This document shows positions 29,301 to 35,300 of a stretch of 64,000 bases of DNA, in pieces. Origin of the DNA: Mactra quadrangularis (taxonomy: Eukaryota > Mollusca > Bivalvia > Venerida > Mactridae). The first letter of the stretch is position 1. Each line of letters opens with the position of its first letter. The stretch lies in NCBI GenBank assembly GCA_025267735.1, contig CM046304.1, forward strand, positions 6,510,001 to 6,574,000. Reading direction: 5' to 3'. Under the pieces are notes generated by a model that made no database searches, was not told the DNA's origin, and saw only the letters and a program-made list of their open reading frames with translations. The position numbers and the translations under genes are program-made.

Positions 29301-32300
29301 AAGTGCAGCTCCAGAACAAATATTTTACAAGAATGATCACTCAGACACTCACTCAAGACAGTAAGTGTCGGGATCTTGCAATGGTTTGCCAAATAAATTA
29401 CCTTCAGAGTATGTCTCCCATAAACCACAATGTTCATGGGGGAAGAAAGCTTTGTGAAGTGAAGCATAAATTCTCCATTAGCTAGGGAACATTATTTATA
29501 TAGTTCATATAGTTCATGAGCTAGATTTGTTATAACACATAAACACTAGGTTTATTAAGTTCCTTTATAGATTTACATCCTTTAATATGTTGTCCAATGA
29601 TGGTATTGGATACTTACATGAAGGAACACATTCCTGGAACTGTAAATCCAAACAAATCAGAAAGAATGTTCTGGTGGCTGTCATAAGGAAAGAAACATCA
29701 TAAATAGTAAATGTAATACAGATACTTACTGACTTTATAGAATGGTTCAGGTTCATTTGGCACATAAGGTATATGTTTGATTCTTCTATCAATAACTTGT
29801 ATATCTGCTGGCCTGTAATATATATTGTACATTGTAATATAGCTTGTAAAAATTGACCTGAGACAAACAAATGGTTACATCTTTGAACACTGAAAACCAC
29901 TCATCAAGCAATGACTCTCCAAAATACATCACACAGGAGGTCACATTCAGATGATATTTATGTTGACCAATCAATGGCATTATGCATAATTTTTTTATCC
30001 AGACAAAACACTATTAATGGCATCTGATGTTATGAATTTCTATTTTTATAACAGGTTTTTCTGAGGTATTTTGTAAATCGATGTTATTCACAAATAGGCA
30101 ATTTGTAGCAGGTTGCATCATGAATATTAAAATTGCAATGGTCAAATAAATGTGAAACCCTACTGGGAGCTTCTCTGATGTAAAAAAGTGAGTATGAAAG
30201 CAAAAGAAAATAAGACTGGGTATTAATCAGGTTGGGATGTAATCTCAATATACTAGTTTTATTCAGGCAACACTCATTCTGACTAAATTTTGGGCAGAAC
30301 ACAAGAACCAGTTGTAAATCAGAGAATTTTTACAGCATTGGTTAGCATACAAGATAACATTGTCATTTGAATTGGTCTTTTGAACTTTTCCTTATTGTTG
30401 GTTGAGATTTTTTAAATAAAAATTATGTTCTAGCTTTCAGTTGTCCTTCGCCTTTAAACTCAGTTCATGCTAGAAAAGGTTGCCCTTTTTCTATATACAA
30501 AGAGTACATGAAGAACATCCAATTTCATTCACATTTAACCAGTTGACTCTTAGAACACTCAAACCATTTAACCAGCAGTCAGGCATTCAGAAAATGTAAA
30601 CATATTAAGTATTTACCATCTAGCTGCTTGTTGTGGACCTAATTCTCTAGGAAACAAACTATTGATAGGAGCTTTTAACTGGGCAACCTGAAAATGGTTA
30701 TAGTAAAAGTGTTAAAGTTTAATATACACAATTTGTTATTTTAAACTTAAATGCCCGGAAAGTCAAGCCATTGTAAACAAATAATGAATTATAAATGTGA
30801 CAAGAACCATGGGCTATTTAAGTGTACAATCCCATAGTGAATCTACAGGAAGCTACATTAGTCAGGCAGTCCTGGTTGCTACATTACAGAAGATGAGATA
30901 TGACTTCTTGTAGTTTGTTTTCATTGATTTAATTACCAGCTCACTTAGCTCAGTCCATAGATAGCCTGACTACAAATATAGAGAAAAATCCTGAAAATGG
31001 CTGTAAACATTCTAGGGTTTTTTCCTCACATAAAAGGAGCCATTTACTACGAGGCTCACTCCTCTTCTAATGTCTTTAAAATCAAGCAGTTTTCTCCAAA
31101 TTTTACATAGGATTTTATTTTCCCTAATGATTGAAATTGCAATAAAATTTCACGAAATGTCATATGCAAACTAAAGCCCTATAGAAAGAAAAGAGCCATG
31201 ATTGTGGAAGCACAAATTCAACTTGCACACATATCAGTACTTTTAATTAGTCCCTATAAAGTTCATTAAACTGTGGTACTTACAGCTTTCCCATCTTTCT
31301 CAACAAATACAAGTTGTGTAGTTTTCTGTATTTGATCTTGTAACTTGTTGTCTGAAATATAGAATTAACTAAAGATAAAATGACATCATCAAAGGACGTT
31401 ACTTTTTTACCAAGTTTTATGGAATAACATGGAGTGCCTGCTCCTTCTAATTAGTAACTCATGTGTAGAAGCAAAACGAAACTAGACCTACAACTGAATG
31501 TGATAAAATACCCCCAACAGGACTGTGTTTGTGAAGAAATTGGGTGCTGAGAAAATGAGCAGACAAGATTTTTTATCAAAGGGCCATAACTCTGCAAATA
31601 AACCATACCCAAAATGGGATATGCATATATCTGCCTGATATCTTGGGTGGTTCTTTGTTTTGGTATTTTGACATTTTTGTAACTATGTAACATGAAAAAG
31701 TTTTAACTATAGTAAAATTCCTTGCACTTAATGCATGATCAGTCTTTTCTCAAAATTTCATTTATCCATGAACATTTGGAAAGCTCTGTAGAGTGATCAC
31801 TAAATTCAAATTTGTTCCCTTAAAAATCAGCACTATTTAAAAAGATATTCATTGCCTCTGAAAATTGTATAGGCATAAAATAAGTGGTAAAAAAAATCAA
31901 TATTAAAGTTGTGGGGCTAGCTTCTTATCATTTTATCATTAAATTGATTCAACAAGTTAACACTGTGATAGTTGATACCTGATTGAGATCTGGTGACAAG
32001 TGGACTAACTTTTATATTGATTTAATACTATTTGTAACACTTCTAAAATGAAGCATTTATTGATGATTTATTGACCTATTGATTGGATAAATAGATTCAT
32101 TGGAAAAGAGTAAAGAAAGAAGTGACCTGATATTGACCTTTAACCTTTCTCTGGACTCAGGTATATTCAATTGGCAAATATTTGATGAATGTGACTTACT
32201 GTTTATTGGCACCATGCTCTTACCTAGGACTAGTATTCATAAGCCAATAAGGACAAAACACTTAGTGTTTTTTTTTTAAAAAGATTGTAGTGTTAATATT

Positions 32301-35300
32301 CACATTGTAAAAACTTATGGTAAATGTACTCACTGAATTATTATTGCTTGCACTACCATATATTTTCTATTAAATGCCCCTCTCCCAATAAATGCCCCAT
32401 ATTTCTTAAGAAAAAAATCGAACATGATTAAATGATTTCAAATTCAAAAAAAGTCCAAGAAAAAATAAGCAACACATGGCCGTCCCTTCACTCACTGAAT
32501 AAGTAAAGACACAATAAAAGAAGTGGCATTTCATATTTGACAGCCCCTACTTATGATTCGCCTATTATGTGTCTACACAAAGCTAGACTGGCAAGAATTT
32601 CCAATTTTAATATTACATTAGAAGTGTAAATTTTTCTTACAATAATTATTGCAGTTATTTCACCATCATTATTAGTAACACTCTTATAAACGCCCCCTCC
32701 TGTAAATGTTACACCTCCAGACGTTTAATGGGAAATATACGGTAAATCCTGATGGGATTTTGGGGTAAATAAAGGTAATAGTTACTTTATGCCCTATATA
32801 TGATATCATTCAATTATTTGTCCACAAAGAAAGCTCAGCAAAACATGGGCTAAGTGTTTACCTTATGAGTTGTTGTTGTAGATCACATGACTATAGACCC
32901 TGATAATAAATCATTATTATATTTGTTCATTTACTGTTTCCCCTTATTTCTTATCACAAGGTCCCAATCAGGTTAACGTAGCTAAATTAAGACAAGACTT
33001 AAAATATACAGACATTGTATTCGAACATATACACTGTATGTACAGACAATGGAACCTGGAAGACTAGATATTTTTAAACAATACTATCAAATTGTTAAAG
33101 ATCATATTACATTGTCTATTGTTTTAGTAGGGCGTTTTATGAACTGTAAAACTATAAACATGTTGTTAATTATGTTAATTGCGGTATGCATATACCAGAC
33201 ACTGTCAAATTGACTTAATGAATACATCTAATGCTATATTTTCTGTTCATGGGCCAAAGATGAAAAGAGTAGTTTATAAGCGTTTATAGTCACACAGACT
33301 TGGCAATAGTGCAGTTCCAGATCAAAATTAGCCAATCAAATGAATCAAAAAGCAGAATATATTCATCTACATGTAGTAAGTGAAAAAATTAATGTTTTGT
33401 GTGTTACATAGCATTTTCACATTATTCATTTATATTGAGGTAGTCAGTTCCCAATGAACAGACCTAAATCTGTGGACCTTTAGCTTTTAACCAAGTACTA
33501 ATGCACATACAATGTACCTCTTACAGTTGCTAACAACTCACCTACATAATACGGTAGAAACCAGGAGAATGGCTGAAGAAAATATTTTATCATCAACTTT
33601 TTATCAAATTTCATTCTAAGACAGTGAAGTTTGATAAAAATTGGTGACCTTTACAGAACCTAAAGTCATCGATAAGTGTGGAAAAGGTTCCCTTTTGTTA
33701 CTATTCCCCAATGATCATTGCCAAAACTTAGTCACAGACTCTATCAAAACTCTTTATTTAAAGTTCTAGGAATAATTTTAGCAAACACTGATATCACATG
33801 TACAACCAAGTATTGATAGACCATAAAGCAGTCAATTGGCTTCTCCAAAGATTTTCATCAAAATGGTTTGCTCAGCACTTTTAAGAAAAAAGTCTAACAT
33901 GAAATATACATTAAACCAAGAGTACATTTTTAATACCCAATTTCTGCCATTTATTGCCCTACAAACACTGTTCTTGTACACTAAAAAAAGCAATAAGACC
34001 TTATATTGATCTAAATTACCTGATACATTATTTTATTACATCATTGATTGACATACCTTAATTAAAAGTCTGACTTCTTCTTGCTAATTCTAGAGTCAAA
34101 GACTATTAACTTCACAGGGTTTTCAAGAAAGGACAACATGTTATAAACCAAAGGTAATTGTTCATGTATTGATGCAATAACAATAATGTTTATTGAACTT
34201 TTTATAGATCTCAATTTATTAAGAGATTTCATTGATAGAAATAGGCAATAGAAACCCACTGAACTTTCTTGTACATTGCCCACCCAAAGTAATTGGGCAA
34301 TATCTTGTTTTTAAGACAAACTGATACACATTGTTTTCCTGCACACATGAACCAATGAGTCATCTGTACATATCCCAAAAGCAACATTAATAAGTAAATC
34401 AGGTTCATATCATTCATAGTACTATGTTACACAAATAAGCTTAGTAAAATTTTTTATTGTAAGCACGATCAGCTTTTCTTAAAATTTCATTGGTTGACTA
34501 ACTTTTGGAGAGCACTGTATCAGATTCTTATATTATTGATGTCTTTAAATAATTAAGGTAAACATCTATTGGATACATTACTGATAATAGAATAAATCAT
34601 AACCACTAATTAGTATCAATACCTTTATTATAGGTTACATACCACTAAATAAAATCCTTCTTTGTTGTATATAAAAAGTCTCATTTTCAATGACAAATTA
34701 CACTATGACCCAGGGGTGTGAGATACCCCAAACCATACATAGGCTGAAAGATCTATCTATTCCCCTCAAAATGATCAGTATTAGAAAAAAAGTTACGTTA
34801 CTTATAAGAAAATAAATTTCGATTGAAAGTTCCTACCCTGAAAATGTCCTGGTTTTTAACTCTTCACCAGCCGTACAGAGTCATCTCCCCTTTTAACCAG
34901 TTTTCGCGACTAAACTAACCAGATCCATTGAATTTTTGCATACTTTCATAGGAAAAGCATTGTCAAAGACATACATACTCTTCAATATAAAAAAGCACCA
35001 CAAATGAGGTATCCATGCACTCTCAAAAAATAAATAAGGACCATGTCACACTTTCTACTTCCGGTAAATGCTTGCTTTCGGTTACCATTTAGTGGTATGT
35101 AACCTTTAATTATACCTGGGAGGCTGGTAAAATTGTGTTGTGTCAAATTGTTGATTGCACATAATTTATGTAAAAGACTCCCAGGGGAGATTGATAGATA
35201 GATGCCATTTTTGTGCTATCCCTGGGGTTAAAGCTCTGACTTGTCATAACAAATTGCCATTTACTGTGATGAGGTATGTTCTTAGTATGCTGTAATTATG

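Noticed and set aside
29565..29900. 111-codon minus-strand open frame overlapping an AGBL2 exon
   Set aside because: The true exon 29730-29812 is read in another frame that joins its neighbours and matches the family; this frame is a shadow.
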